Assembly (NCBI GenBank): GCA_000069925.1
Contig: AM422018.1
Location: forward strand, 620,001 to 684,000
Reading direction: 5' to 3'
Length of the DNA stretch: 64,000 nucleotides
Source of the DNA: Candidatus Phytoplasma australiense
GTDB taxonomy: Bacteria; Bacillota_I; Bacilli_A; Acholeplasmatales; Acholeplasmataceae
The notes under the pieces are model-generated. The model did no database searches. It was not told the origin of the DNA and was given only the letters and a program-made list of their open reading frames with translations. The position numbers and the translations under genes are program-made. Each line of letters opens with the position of its first letter. The first letter of the stretch is position 1. This document shows, piece by piece, positions 9,135 to 17,755 of this stretch.

Positions 9135-10658
9135 ATGACACAAAAAGAAAATAAAATATTCAACAAAAAAGAAAAATTAAATAAATTAATTTTAGAGGGG
9201 AATCTATTAAAATCTTTATTAGTCGTTTCTTTTCCTATTATTGTTTTTAATATTTTTAAAGTTTTATTCAGTAATATCGATTCTTTGTTTTCTATTGGAA
9301 GCCCCAATTCGAGTGAAATGGGTAATTTTATTCAAATTTCAAAATCCATTCAAGCTATTATTGATTCAATTGGGGTATCTTTGGGCATTGCAGGAGTCAC
9401 TTTAATGGTTTCAGAAATTGCTAAAACCAAAGATATCTACAATCCCAAAGCTCGTCAAATAGCATCTTTGACTTTCGTTTTATTAATCTCGATCAGTGTT
9501 TTATTGTTTTTTATAATGTTTTTGATGGCGCCAGTTGTTTGTAATATTATAGGGTTAAAAGGCGATTTGATAAAAAATTTTATTTCGGCTTTTAGATTAA
9601 AAATGTTGGGAGTTATTTTGTTAGCTATCAATGTTTTTTTCTTAGGAACTGAAAGAATTTCGGGAAAAATCAAAAAAGTCTTAATTTTGAATTGCATTAT
9701 GATGGGTTTAAAAATTGGGTTAAGTTTTTTAATTTTTCACGGATTAGGTTGCAAAACTGCGTTAGGACTGGAAATAGCTTCTGTTTTGGCTCATGGTTCT
9801 ATTACAATAGTGGCTTTTTTTACCCTTTTAAATAAAAAAAATCCTTTTTGTTTAAATATTCGAGATTTTAGTTGGAAAAATGTCTTAAAAAATAAAAAAA
9901 TAATTAAAACTATTTTTAAATTCGGGTTTACTTTAATGTTGGGTAAAATTTTGTATGAATTTGGCAGATTATTAACTTTATATATGATCAAAAGCAGTAC
10001 TAATGCTCCTTTTTTAGGTTTTCAAGGTTTTGGCGAAGGCACTTTAAAAAACATGGGGGTTGCCGATGGGGCAATTAATTTATTTGTTCAGATAGCTTTT
10101 TCTTTGAAAGAAGGAGAATTAATGATTGTTTCTGAAAATCTAGGCAATAAAAACCCTAAAAGAGCAATTAAAACTTTAATTATTACTTCCATATCTGCTT
10201 TTCTTATTTTTGGTTTGACATACTTAATTTGCGCCCCGACAAAATATAAAGGATTGGGTTATGGAGATCAAATATACTTATTTTTTAAAAATTTAGGTAA
10301 AAATGGAAACGATATTGACAAAACCATCCCGCCTGGTTTTTCAGAATTTTTAATAGGAGCCATTTTAACAACTGGACTTATCACAACTCAATTAGAAGTT
10401 ATCTCCACTTTTTTAATTGCTTCCAAACAACCAAAATATGATTTGTTTTTAAATTTTGGACGTGTTTTTCTTTTTAGAATTCCTTTTCTTTATTTATTTA
10501 GGCATTACTGGTTAAAACCTGGCCACACTTGGGAATATCATGTTTATAGTTTTGCTAATTTCTCTTCTAATTTGATTATGTTAATTTTTATGCTTTTTTT
10601 ATGCCTACGTGTTATTTTTAAAATGAAAAAGAGGGACATTGCAATCACAAAAAAATAA
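9135..10658 (+). CDS. MATE family efflux transporter
   Basis: A 507-residue integral membrane protein with about twelve hydrophobic segments in two repeats, as in the NorM/MATE exporters, which use a cation gradient to export drugs or metabolites. The N-terminal motif LLVVSFPIIVFNIFKVLFSN and the second-half VADGAINLFVQIAFSLKEGE fit the family. An AGGA at 9122-9125 precedes the ATG. It is the only intact gene in the decayed stretch from 7.9 to 12 kb, suggesting selection to keep it. A terminator follows at 10,781. Substrate cannot be inferred. Confidence 0.85.
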   Translation: MTQKENKIFNKKEKLNKLILEGNLLKSLLVVSFPIIVFNIFKVLFSNIDSLFSIGSPNSSEMGNFIQISKSIQAIIDSIGVSLGIAGVTLMVSEIAKTKDIYNPKARQIASLTFVLLISISVLLFFIMFLMAPVVCNIIGLKGDLIKNFISAFRLKMLGVILLAINVFFLGTERISGKIKKVLILNCIMMGLKIGLSFLIFHGLGCKTALGLEIASVLAHGSITIVAFFTLLNKKNPFCLNIRDFSWKNVLKNKKIIKTIFKFGFTLMLGKILYEFGRLLTLYMIKSSTNAPFLGFQGFGEGTLKNMGVADGAINLFVQIAFSLKEGELMIVSENLGNKNPKRAIKTLIITSISAFLIFGLTYLICAPTKYKGLGYGDQIYLFFKNLGKNGNDIDKTIPPGFSEFLIGAILTTGLITTQLEVISTFLIASKQPKYDLFLNFGRVFLFRIPFLYLFRHYWLKPGHTWEYHVYSFANFSSNLIMLIFMLFLCLRVIFKMKKRDIAITKK

Positions 10659-10780
10659 TTATTTTATCATCTATATTTGACTTAAGTTTTTAACTTCTCA
10701 TCATGCACTACAAAAAAATTAAATATAATGAGATGATGAAATAATTTAAAGACACTTTTTGTTTTTTAAAAAAAAATTGG

Positions 10781-10812
10781 GACTGACTTATTTTTTAGTC
10801 GGTCTTTTTTTG
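10781..10812 (+). terminator. Intrinsic terminator downstream of the MATE gene
   Basis: Stem GACTGACT (10,781-10,788) pairing with AGTCGGTC (10,797-10,804), one G-T pair, followed by a run of seven T. It lies 120 bases behind the MATE stop. Confidence 0.75.
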
Positions 10813-10828
10813 TACTCAAAACTAAAAA

Positions 10829-10864
10829 AATAATTTTCACATCTTTTCCAAAAAACGTTTTTAG
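10829..10864. repeat. Direct repeat, copy 1 (second copy at 11,181-11,217)
   Basis: AATAATTTTCACATCTTTTC followed by a CAAAAAACGTTTTT-like end occurs here and again at 11,181-11,217 with a few changes. The copies flank a small ORF and a dnaB fragment, so this is probably a remnant of duplicated mobile-unit sequence. Confidence 0.6.
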
Positions 10865-10877
10865 AAAAAAAGAGGGG

Positions 10878-11018
10878 ATGATGGATTCCAAAAAAAACAA
10901 TAATTATTTAAAAAAGTTCAAAAGACAAAAGAATGTAGAAATATGGGGCACCAAAGAAGCCCGCTTTATCGCGGAATCTAACCAATTACCAGTGCCGATA
11001 AACACTGAAAGTATATAA
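10878..11018 (+). CDS. Small ORF of unknown function, possibly a gene fragment
   Basis: 46 codons starting MMDSKKNNNYLKKFKRQ and containing WGTKEARFIAESNQLPVP. AGAGGGG lies immediately before the first ATG, so the second ATG (10,881) may be used. The composition looks coding and less AT-rich than its surroundings (GCCCGCTTTATCGCG). I do not recognise it. It sits between the two copies of a 34-base direct repeat and ahead of a dnaB fragment, so a truncated mobile-unit gene is the likeliest reading. Confidence 0.35.
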   Translation: MMDSKKNNNYLKKFKRQKNVEIWGTKEARFIAESNQLPVPINTESI

Positions 11019-11029
11019 ACGGTTGCGCT

Positions 11030-11085
11030 GTTATGTTTTTTAAACAAACTTCAAAATCTTAATCATTCTTTAAAAATTTAAAATC
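11030..11085 (+). pseudogene. dnaB-type fragment, second copy
   Basis: TTTTTTAAACAAACTTCAAA and the following 25 bases match the end of the dnaB fragment at about 8,785-8,836 and a third piece at about 11,421-11,462. One frame reads FLNKLQNLNHSLKI. Too short to be a gene. Confidence 0.5.
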
Positions 11086-11613
11086 GGTGGGCATTTAAAC
11101 TTATAGACGTTTTGTTTTGATTCATTTATTTTGTTAGGTTTAAAGAATGTGAAATTATTTAATTGATTTTTGGTTTTAAAATAATAATTTTCACATCTTT
11201 TCTAAAAACGTTTTTTTTAAAAAAACACTGTCATAAATTACAAAAAGATAAAACAAACAATATAACCTAAATAATTGATTAATTTAAAACCAGATCATCA
11301 AAAAAAGAACTAAAAAACTAAATACTATTTTGACGCAATAAGAACTAATAAAAACACAAAATAGCAAATATAGTATTTTATGTATTCGTTTGTAATTTAT
11401 TGGTAGAAAAATAAAGCATACAAAGTGTTTTTAAACAAATTTAAAAATCTTAATCGCTCTTTATCTTTTAGGGATAAAAAAATAATTTAATAAAGCAAAA
11501 AATATCTCACGATTTTTAATGTTTTGTTAATTTTTAAACAAAATGAAAAACCAAAAAAATATTAAGATATAAGAATAAATATGTAAAAAAGTTTAAAAAT
11601 TTAGATATTAAAA

Positions 11614-11637
11614 AACTCCAAAAGCAAATTTGGAGTT
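11614..11637 (-). terminator. Hairpin, possible minus-strand terminator
   Basis: A perfect 9-bp stem (AACTCCAAA, TTTGGAGTT) with a 6-base loop. Read on the minus strand it is followed by T-rich sequence. It could end transcripts reading through from topA about 400 bases upstream. Confidence 0.45.
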
Positions 11638-11677
11638 AAAATAAAGGATTTATTGTTGCAAAATAAAAGGTTTGATT

Positions 11678-11779
11678 TTGAAATATCGTACAAAAAAAAT
11701 ATTTGTTTTGATTGCGGGTTTTATTTGTTCTCCGCAATTTAATATACCTGTAAAGGTGCATGAAAACACCTACAATTAG
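11678..11779 (+). pseudogene. Possible secreted-protein gene remnant
   Basis: A TTG-initiated frame of 33 codons begins MKYRTKKIFVLIAGFICSPQ: a basic start and hydrophobic core like a signal peptide, then stops. AAAAGG lies 5 bases before the TTG. Short coding-like pieces continue in other frames to about 11,886. I read it as the start of a broken exported-protein gene, with low certainty. Confidence 0.3.
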
Positions 11780-12049
11780 TCAAATATTAACCTATGTTAA
11801 TAGAGTCAAAAAAATATTTTTTTAATAAAATTTGCGAAAAAAACAACAAATATGGTTTTTTTGATATTCAATTAAATACGACATAAGTTTAAATGGAGTT
11901 AAATATTTGTATAAATCGGCTAAAAAGTTTGGGCACTTATTTTTCTTTATTAATTTTTTATTCTGAAAAGATATGGAAAAATATCTCTGATTTTAAACTT
12001 GAGTGATTAAAATTATAAAGTTTATCTAAAAAAAGGAATACTTAAACAA

Positions 12050-14017
12050 TTATTTGCTATTTGGTTTATTTTTTATTTTAACAATGTTTTTGCAATCAGG
12101 AAAACGGCTGCAACCCAAAAACGAACCATAACGACTTTTTTTAATTAATAAATTACCTTCATTACATAAATTACATTTTTGATCGGTTTGGTTTGAATGA
12201 TCGGAATCTTTTGATTTATTTTTTTCTTGAACTTTCCAAGGAGAAGTGTTTTTGCAATCAGGAAAACGGCTGCAACCCAAAAACGAACCATAATGACTTT
12301 TTTTAATTAATAAATTACCTTCATTACATAAATTACATTTTTGATCGGTTTCAATAGGTTTTATTTTTTCGAGTTTTTGATCTGCTATTTGATAAAGTTG
12401 CAAAAAATTTGTATAAAAAGTTTGCATTAATTGTTTATTATCTACTAATCCTGAAGCAATTTTATCTAAATCGGACTCCATTTGTGCCGTATATTGATAA
12501 TCAAGGAATTGCTTAAAAAAAAGTTCTAAGTTTTGAATGGTTAAAATGCCTTGTTCTGTGGGTTGAAAACGTTTTTCGATCATATCAACATAAAATCTTT
12601 TTTTGAGAGTAAAAATAATTTGCGAATAAGTGGAAGGCCTTCCAATGTTCAGTTTTTCTAAAGTTTTAATTAAAGTGGCTTCAGAAAATCGAGCTTGTGG
12701 AGTAGTAAACTTTTGAAAAGTCTCTATTTTTTCAGGAAAATAACTTTCATTTAAATTAAAAGTTGGAATAATTTTGTCTTGAAGGTTGTCTTTTAAAATT
12801 TTTTGATAACCATCAAATGTTTTAATTAACCCTTCAGTTAAAAAAGAATGTTTTTCAACTTCAAAAAAAACTTGGTTTTTTTGAAATATAGCCGGTTTCA
12901 TCAAACTTGCCAATGATCTTTTGTAAATAAGATCATAAAGTTTATATTCATATTTATCAAGATATGACATTAAACTTTCTGGTGTTTTTGATAAATCCGT
13001 AGGCTTAATTGCTTCATGAGCATCTTGGGCCTTGTTTTTTTGATTTTGTTTAAAAACTGCTAAATATTTTTGACCATATTTTTCCTTAATTAATTTTTGA
13101 GCATCTTTTACAAATACTTCTGAAAACCTAGGAGAATCAGTACGCATATAAGTGATTAATCCAATGGATTCTCCTTCAATATCAATCCCTTCATAAAGTT
13201 TTTGAGCTACTCTCATTGTTTGATTAGAAGTCATATATAAATTATTAATTGCTTCTTGTTGCAAAGTCGAAGTAATCAATGGTTTTTTTGGTTTAGAAAA
13301 TGTTTCTGTTTGTTTGATTTTTTTGACTATAAAAGGTTTGTTGGTTATTTTTGCAACAATGCCTAAAGCTTCTGCAGATTTAATTTTTTTGTTATTAGGG
13401 TTTTGGTATTCGGCTTGGAAAAATGGAAAAAAAGCAGTAATTAAATTGTATTCTTCAGGAACAAAAGAATTAATTTCTTTTTCTAAATCAACAATTAATT
13501 TTAAAGCAACCGATTGAACTCTTCCTGCAGACTGAGATTTAATTCTTCTAACTAGGCGTGACAACTTAAATCCGATAATACGGTCAAGCATCCTTCTAGT
13601 TTCTTGAGAAAAAACTAATAATTCATCAACTGTACGAGGATTTTGCAAAGCTTTTAAAACTACTTCTTTAGTGATTTCACGAAAAACAATTCTATTAGCC
13701 ATTTGAGGATTTAAATTCAAAACTTTTGATAAATGCCAAGCAATCGCTTCACCTTCTCTATCGGGGTCAGTTGCTAAAAAAATTTCTTTATTTTTGGTTT
13801 TTTTAATCAAAGACTCAACTAAAGTTTTTTTTTCTTTAATAATTTCATATTTAGGAATAAAACCATTTTTAATGTCAATTCCAAGTCTATCTTTTCCTGA
13901 TAAAGATAAATCTCTAATATGACCTTTGGAAGATAAAATTTCCACTTTATCATCAAAAAAACGGCTTAATGTTTTAATTTTGGCAGGAGACTCAACTATA
14001 ATAACTTTTTTTTTCAT
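12050..14017 (-). CDS. topA: DNA topoisomerase I
   Basis: A 655-residue type IA topoisomerase that relaxes negative supercoils. The Toprim domain at the N-terminus has IVESPAKIKTLSRF and ATDPDREGEAIAWHL. The active-site Tyr290 lies in LITYMRTDSPRFS. The C-terminus carries two C4 zinc fingers, each with CNLCNEGNLLIKKS...GSFLGCSRFPDC. They are virtually identical and come from a recent 162-base tandem duplication (repeat units at about 12,087-12,189 and 12,249-12,351). The ATG follows a GAGGAA. rbgA lies 20 bases upstream, so the two are probably one operon. Confidence 0.96.
   Translation of the reverse strand: MKKKVIIVESPAKIKTLSRFFDDKVEILSSKGHIRDLSLSGKDRLGIDIKNGFIPKYEIIKEKKTLVESLIKKTKNKEIFLATDPDREGEAIAWHLSKVLNLNPQMANRIVFREITKEVVLKALQNPRTVDELLVFSQETRRMLDRIIGFKLSRLVRRIKSQSAGRVQSVALKLIVDLEKEINSFVPEEYNLITAFFPFFQAEYQNPNNKKIKSAEALGIVAKITNKPFIVKKIKQTETFSKPKKPLITSTLQQEAINNLYMTSNQTMRVAQKLYEGIDIEGESIGLITYMRTDSPRFSEVFVKDAQKLIKEKYGQKYLAVFKQNQKNKAQDAHEAIKPTDLSKTPESLMSYLDKYEYKLYDLIYKRSLASLMKPAIFQKNQVFFEVEKHSFLTEGLIKTFDGYQKILKDNLQDKIIPTFNLNESYFPEKIETFQKFTTPQARFSEATLIKTLEKLNIGRPSTYSQIIFTLKKRFYVDMIEKRFQPTEQGILTIQNLELFFKQFLDYQYTAQMESDLDKIASGLVDNKQLMQTFYTNFLQLYQIADQKLEKIKPIETDQKCNLCNEGNLLIKKSHYGSFLGCSRFPDCKNTSPWKVQEKNKSKDSDHSNQTDQKCNLCNEGNLLIKKSRYGSFLGCSRFPDCKNIVKIKNKPNSK
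12087..12351 (-). repeat. Tandem duplication inside topA encoding two identical zinc fingers
   Basis: Two units of about 103 bases, offset by 162 bases, differ at one position (ACGACTT against ATGACTT, Arg/His). Each encodes one CxxC...CxxxxxC zinc finger. Such near-identity in AT-rich DNA points to recent duplication or gene conversion. Confidence 0.9.
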
Positions 14018-14037
14018 TTAATTCCTCGTAAAAGTAT

Positions 14038-14925
14038 TTAACTTAATTTCATCTGTTTTTGAAAAAAATCATCTAAAGAAGGCAAAATATCTAAATCAAA
14101 ATTCATTTTTCCTAATCTACCTTCTCTTGTTTCTTTTAAAATCATTTGATAAACTTTATTCCGATCAATTTGTTGATTTTTAGTATAAATTTTTCTTTTT
14201 TCACCAATAAATTCCACAAGATCATCTGCGCGCGAATCAATTCCTAAATTAAATCTTTTTTTCAAACTGTTAAAATAATGTTTTTGTAAATAATTTAACG
14301 TATGTTTTCCTATTTGATCTAAAGCCAAAGTTGAATCTTTGAAGCAACCAGTTAATGCTAAACTTAAGTTAATTTTTGTTTCATCAACGTTATGAGATAA
14401 AATTCCTGGAGTATCTAAAAATTGAATATTAGGGCTTAAAATTTTAATCCATTGATTTTTGATGGTAGTGCCAGCCAAATTAGCAGTTTTTAAAACTTTT
14501 TTACTAGCAAAACTATTAATTAAAGTTGATTTGCCAACATTTGGCATCCCTACTATCATTATTTTAATGTTGGCTTTGTTCGAAAAATTATTTTTTTGAG
14601 ATTGGATTTTTTTGATTGCTTGTTCATATAGAAAAAATTTTGGATTTTGTTGGATAACATCAATCGATAAGGAAGATATTGCTTTTTTCAAATAATATTT
14701 GGTAAAATGAGTTGTTTTATGATTATCAGCTAAAGAACTTTTATTTAATAAAAATAAAAAAGGTTTGTGGCGTTGTTGAATCAAAGACAAAACTTTAAAA
14801 TTAATGCTAGAAAAGGGAATTCTTGCATCTAAAATCATGAAAACTATATCAACCAAAAACAAATTATTTTTAATTTGATCAAAAGCTTTTTTCATATGAC
14901 CGGGGAACCAATTGAATGTTTTCAT
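14038..14925 (-). CDS. rbgA: Ribosome biogenesis GTPase RbgA (YlqF)
   Basis: A 295-residue circularly permuted GTPase needed for late 50S subunit assembly. The N-terminus NWFPGHMKKA is characteristic. G motifs appear in permuted order: G4 LLNKSSLAD near residue 60, then G1 GMPNVGKST near 126-134, then G3 DTPG. Length is normal for the family. The gene lies directly upstream of topA. No strong ribosome-binding site is seen (AGGAATAAACAA before the ATG). A 45-base piece around its start is repeated at about 15,285-15,333, at the end of the next gene. Confidence 0.93.
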   Translation of the reverse strand: MKTFNWFPGHMKKAFDQIKNNLFLVDIVFMILDARIPFSSINFKVLSLIQQRHKPFLFLLNKSSLADNHKTTHFTKYYLKKAISSLSIDVIQQNPKFFLYEQAIKKIQSQKNNFSNKANIKIMIVGMPNVGKSTLINSFASKKVLKTANLAGTTIKNQWIKILSPNIQFLDTPGILSHNVDETKINLSLALTGCFKDSTLALDQIGKHTLNYLQKHYFNSLKKRFNLGIDSRADDLVEFIGEKRKIYTKNQQIDRNKVYQMILKETREGRLGKMNFDLDILPSLDDFFQKQMKLS

Positions 14926-15327
14926 TTGTTTATTCCTGCTTTTTTTAAAATAAAAGTCTAATTATTTTTAATATTAATAAAAGATTTAGAAACTTTTCGT
15001 TTTTTTGATTTCAAAACAATGGCAAATTTGTTTTACTTGTAATAGTTAATTTAAAACCTCAAATGATACACAAAAAAAGAAATCTTATAATTGAACCTTG
15101 AAGATTGAATTTTTTACTTAGTCTTTTTTTAATACCTTTTAAAAAAGAAAAAACAAATACATTTGAAAATATTTGCTATATTCAAAAATAATTGTTATCA
15201 GTTTTTTAATTTTTAAAATGAGTCTTAAAGGTTGATATATTTAAATTGGAAACATTTTAAATTTATATATAAAAAAAGCCAATGAAATGTTTTTATTTGT
15301 TTATTCCTATTTTTTAAAAATAAAATT
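14926..15327. other. Intergenic region with a duplicated leader sequence
   Basis: No gene seen. ATTTGTTTATTCCTGCTTTT (14,930 on) recurs as ATTTGTTTATTCCTATTTTT near 15,295. The two copies lie at the start of rbgA and at the end of the next upstream gene. Confidence 0.5.
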
Positions 15328-16074
15328 TTAATTTGTATCATCAGAAAGAGATTCCAAAACTTTTTTTAAATCTTGTTCAACGTCATTTTCAGGTTCAAAA
15401 ATCTTCTTGCTATAAATTTTGTAAAATTCTTCTCCTGTAATAGAGATCAAAGAAACACCTATTTGAATAAAAATCAATTCCAAAGGTTTATCAAAAACTA
15501 ATTTTTTAATCCAATGAAAGGGATTCAGGAAGTTTTTGACATTACCAAAAGTATTGACAACTTTTTTAGTTTTCTGGTATTTTTGAACAATATTTTTCTT
15601 AACGATTGCTCCCCTGATGACAAAAATTCTTTTTAAAGTCATTTTGCGAAATATTCTTAAAATTTTATTTTGAAAAATATTGTCAATTCGTTTGTTAATG
15701 TAAAGCATTAAAATTAAACTTTCTTCAATAGTTAGCTCTAAATAAGGATATTTGGAGTCGGGATAAAAATGTTTAGGAATTTCTAAAGTTAGTTCTTTTA
15801 ATGATGCAAGCAAAAGATTGCCAAAATTATCTTTATCTTTTTTTATTTTAGCTTTAAAATCTTTTCCTTTGGCATCAATTAATTCGATAATAGTATCTCG
15901 GTTAACGTCTTTTTTTGCTGGCCTTCCTTTAGCAAAATCTTTTTCGATTCTGCGCAAAGCCAAAAAGAAATATATAAAAAAAGCAAAAACCAAACCACTA
16001 ACAAAACCACTAATATAAGTAATAAAAAAATTAAATTGTCTTACTATATCCCATAAACTTGACAAAAATTGCAC
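15328..16074 (-). CDS. Membrane protein of unknown function
   Basis: 248 residues starting with GTG 11 bases after AAAGGA. One strong membrane segment lies at residues about 17-42 (FITYISGFVSGLVFAFFIYFF), followed by a charged region and several amphipathic helices, with a weaker hydrophobic stretch at about 200-215 (LELIFIQIGVSLISI). The central FGNLLLASLKELTLEIPKHF is helix-like. I do not recognise a family; the charged stretch GRPAKKDVNRDTIIELIDAKG may be a conserved motif. It stands alone between efp and rbgA on the same strand. Confidence 0.6.
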   Translation of the reverse strand: MQFLSSLWDIVRQFNFFITYISGFVSGLVFAFFIYFFLALRRIEKDFAKGRPAKKDVNRDTIIELIDAKGKDFKAKIKKDKDNFGNLLLASLKELTLEIPKHFYPDSKYPYLELTIEESLILMLYINKRIDNIFQNKILRIFRKMTLKRIFVIRGAIVKKNIVQKYQKTKKVVNTFGNVKNFLNPFHWIKKLVFDKPLELIFIQIGVSLISITGEEFYKIYSKKIFEPENDVEQDLKKVLESLSDDTN

Positions 16075-16185
16075 AATATTTTATATCCTTTATTTCTTTT
16101 AATTAATTTTTTCTAACAACTATTTTCATTATATAACAAAAATCGTTTTCAAAAAAATAAAAAGTTAAAACTAATAAAATTAAAA

Positions 16186-16755
16186 TTATTTGTTATTGTC
16201 TCTGGATAAATACAATCCAGTCTCTGTATTAACAATAATCTTTTCGCCTGTATTAATAAAAAGAGGAACTTTAATAACTAATCCTGTTTCCAAAGTAGCA
16301 TCTTTAAAGGAATTGGTCTTAGTATCCCCTTTAACTCCTGGTTCTGCATAAGTGACTTTAAGAGAAATTTTATCAGGTAAACTGATTGTTAAAATTTCAT
16401 TATTATTGTAAAAAATAATTTCTACCAATAACCCTTCGTAAAGATAATGAAGTTTTTCTTTTAATTGATCTTTGTTGATTTCTAACTGCTCATATGTTTG
16501 GGTATTCATAAAAATATATTTTTCTTGAGAAGAATAAAGGAATTGCATTTTGATTTTGTTAATCAAAGCAGGTTCTAATTTAATACCAGCGTTAAAAGTG
16601 TGATCGATAACACTTCCTGTTCTTAAATTTCTTAATTTACTTCTTACAAAAGCAGTTCCTTTTCCAGGTTTTACGTGTAAAAACTCAATAATTTGATAAA
16701 TTTGATTGTTAAATTTAATTGTTTGACCTGTTTTAAAATCATTTGTATTAATCAT
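16186..16755 (-). CDS. efp: Elongation factor P
   Basis: A 189-residue three-domain beta-barrel protein that relieves stalling at polyproline. The tip loop HVKPGKGTAFVR has the conserved Lys32, the site modified in many bacteria. The C-terminal GVKGDTKTNSFKDATLETG matches the EF-P signature. No EpmA/EpmB modifying genes are seen nearby. It lies four bases downstream of miaA, so the two are likely cotranscribed. AAGGAG precedes the ATG within the end of miaA. Confidence 0.96.
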   Translation of the reverse strand: MINTNDFKTGQTIKFNNQIYQIIEFLHVKPGKGTAFVRSKLRNLRTGSVIDHTFNAGIKLEPALINKIKMQFLYSSQEKYIFMNTQTYEQLEINKDQLKEKLHYLYEGLLVEIIFYNNNEILTISLPDKISLKVTYAEPGVKGDTKTNSFKDATLETGLVIKVPLFINTGEKIIVNTETGLYLSRDNNK

Positions 16756-16758
16756 ATT

Positions 16759-17631
16759 TTAACTCCTTTTGTGCAAAAAATCAAAGACTAATTGAAAAAC
16801 TTTTTTTTCTAAAGAAGGGGATAAAGCATCTACAACAACCGGTTGCAATTGGTTTTTAAACCAAGTTTTTTGTCTTTTAGCGTATTGCATCGTCTTTTGA
16901 CAAATTTTGTTTTTAGCCTCTGTTATACTATATTTTCCCTCTAAAAAATCTTTAATTTCGCGATAACCAATAATGTTAAAATTAGCTTGGGGGAAATTAG
17001 TTTGAATGTTTTTTACTTCTTCAACAAAACCTTCGTTTAACATCTTTTCTAGCCTTAAAACAACCCTGTTTTTCAATTCTTTGCGATCAATATCAAGATA
17101 AAAAATTAAAAGTGAATATAAAGGGACATTTTTTTTAGTTTTTTGAGACCTTAAATGACCTGAAACAATATCATAATAAGAACTAATAATACGAAGGGGG
17201 TTTTTGGTATCCAAAACTAATTGAGGGTCTTTTTCTTTGATAATCGCAAGCATTTTTTGTAAATCTTGTTCGCACACATTTTGCGGCATTAAAGGCTTGG
17301 GGGTTAATTCATAATCAAAAAGAGCTGCTTTTAAATAAAGGCCGCTTCCTCCCACAAACAAAGGATTGTTGATATCTTTAATTTTTGCGCGTGCACTTTT
17401 TTGAAAATGATAAATACTGTATTTTTCTTCAGGAGGAAGAAAATCTAAAAGGTGGTGTTTAACTCCTTCCATTTCTTCTTTTGTAATTTTTGCAGTTCCA
17501 ATATTATATTGCTGATAAATTTGAGTAGAATCACAATTAATTATTTCTAAATTAAATTTTTTGGCGATTTTAATAGAAAGACTTGTTTTTCCTGAAGCTG
17601 TAGGGCCTGTAATAGCGATTATTTTTTTCAT
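16759..17631 (-). CDS. miaA: tRNA dimethylallyltransferase
   Basis: A 290-residue enzyme that adds the isopentenyl group to A37 of tRNAs reading UNN codons. The P-loop ITGPTASGKTSL is at residues 7-18, followed by CDSTQIYQQYNIGTAK with the catalytic Asp, then GGSGLYLKAAL. AAGGAATTATT precedes the ATG. It is followed by efp after 3 bases. Isopentenylated tRNA breakdown is one known source of cytokinins in plant-associated bacteria, which is of passing interest in a plant parasite, but nothing here beyond the gene supports that role. Confidence 0.95.
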   Translation of the reverse strand: MKKIIAITGPTASGKTSLSIKIAKKFNLEIINCDSTQIYQQYNIGTAKITKEEMEGVKHHLLDFLPPEEKYSIYHFQKSARAKIKDINNPLFVGGSGLYLKAALFDYELTPKPLMPQNVCEQDLQKMLAIIKEKDPQLVLDTKNPLRIISSYYDIVSGHLRSQKTKKNVPLYSLLIFYLDIDRKELKNRVVLRLEKMLNEGFVEEVKNIQTNFPQANFNIIGYREIKDFLEGKYSITEAKNKICQKTMQYAKRQKTWFKNQLQPVVVDALSPSLEKKVFQLVFDFLHKRS

Positions 17632-17755
17632 AATAATTCCTTTTGTCGTATATCTTAAAGGATCTTAAAGATGGTTTTAAATAATTATTTTCAAAAAAAG
17701 AAATAGATATGAATTTTATTATTTTTTCAAAAACTAAAATGAATATTTAAAAATT

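Larger units (their letters stand above)
11086..12049. other. Decayed intergenic region between mobile-unit fragments and topA
   Basis: No intact gene. It holds a third dnaB-type fragment (about 11,421-11,462 plus 11,505-11,544), a leader-like stretch at about 11,110-11,175, a hairpin at 11,614-11,637 and a 33-codon frame at 11,678-11,779 with a signal-peptide-like start. Further short coding-like pieces (for example KICEKNNKYGFFDIQLNTT near 11,830-11,886) suggest more broken genes. Confidence 0.45.

Noticed and set aside
9791-9991. Antisense frame within the MATE gene
   Set aside because: Shadow of the MATE coding sequence with no signals of its own.
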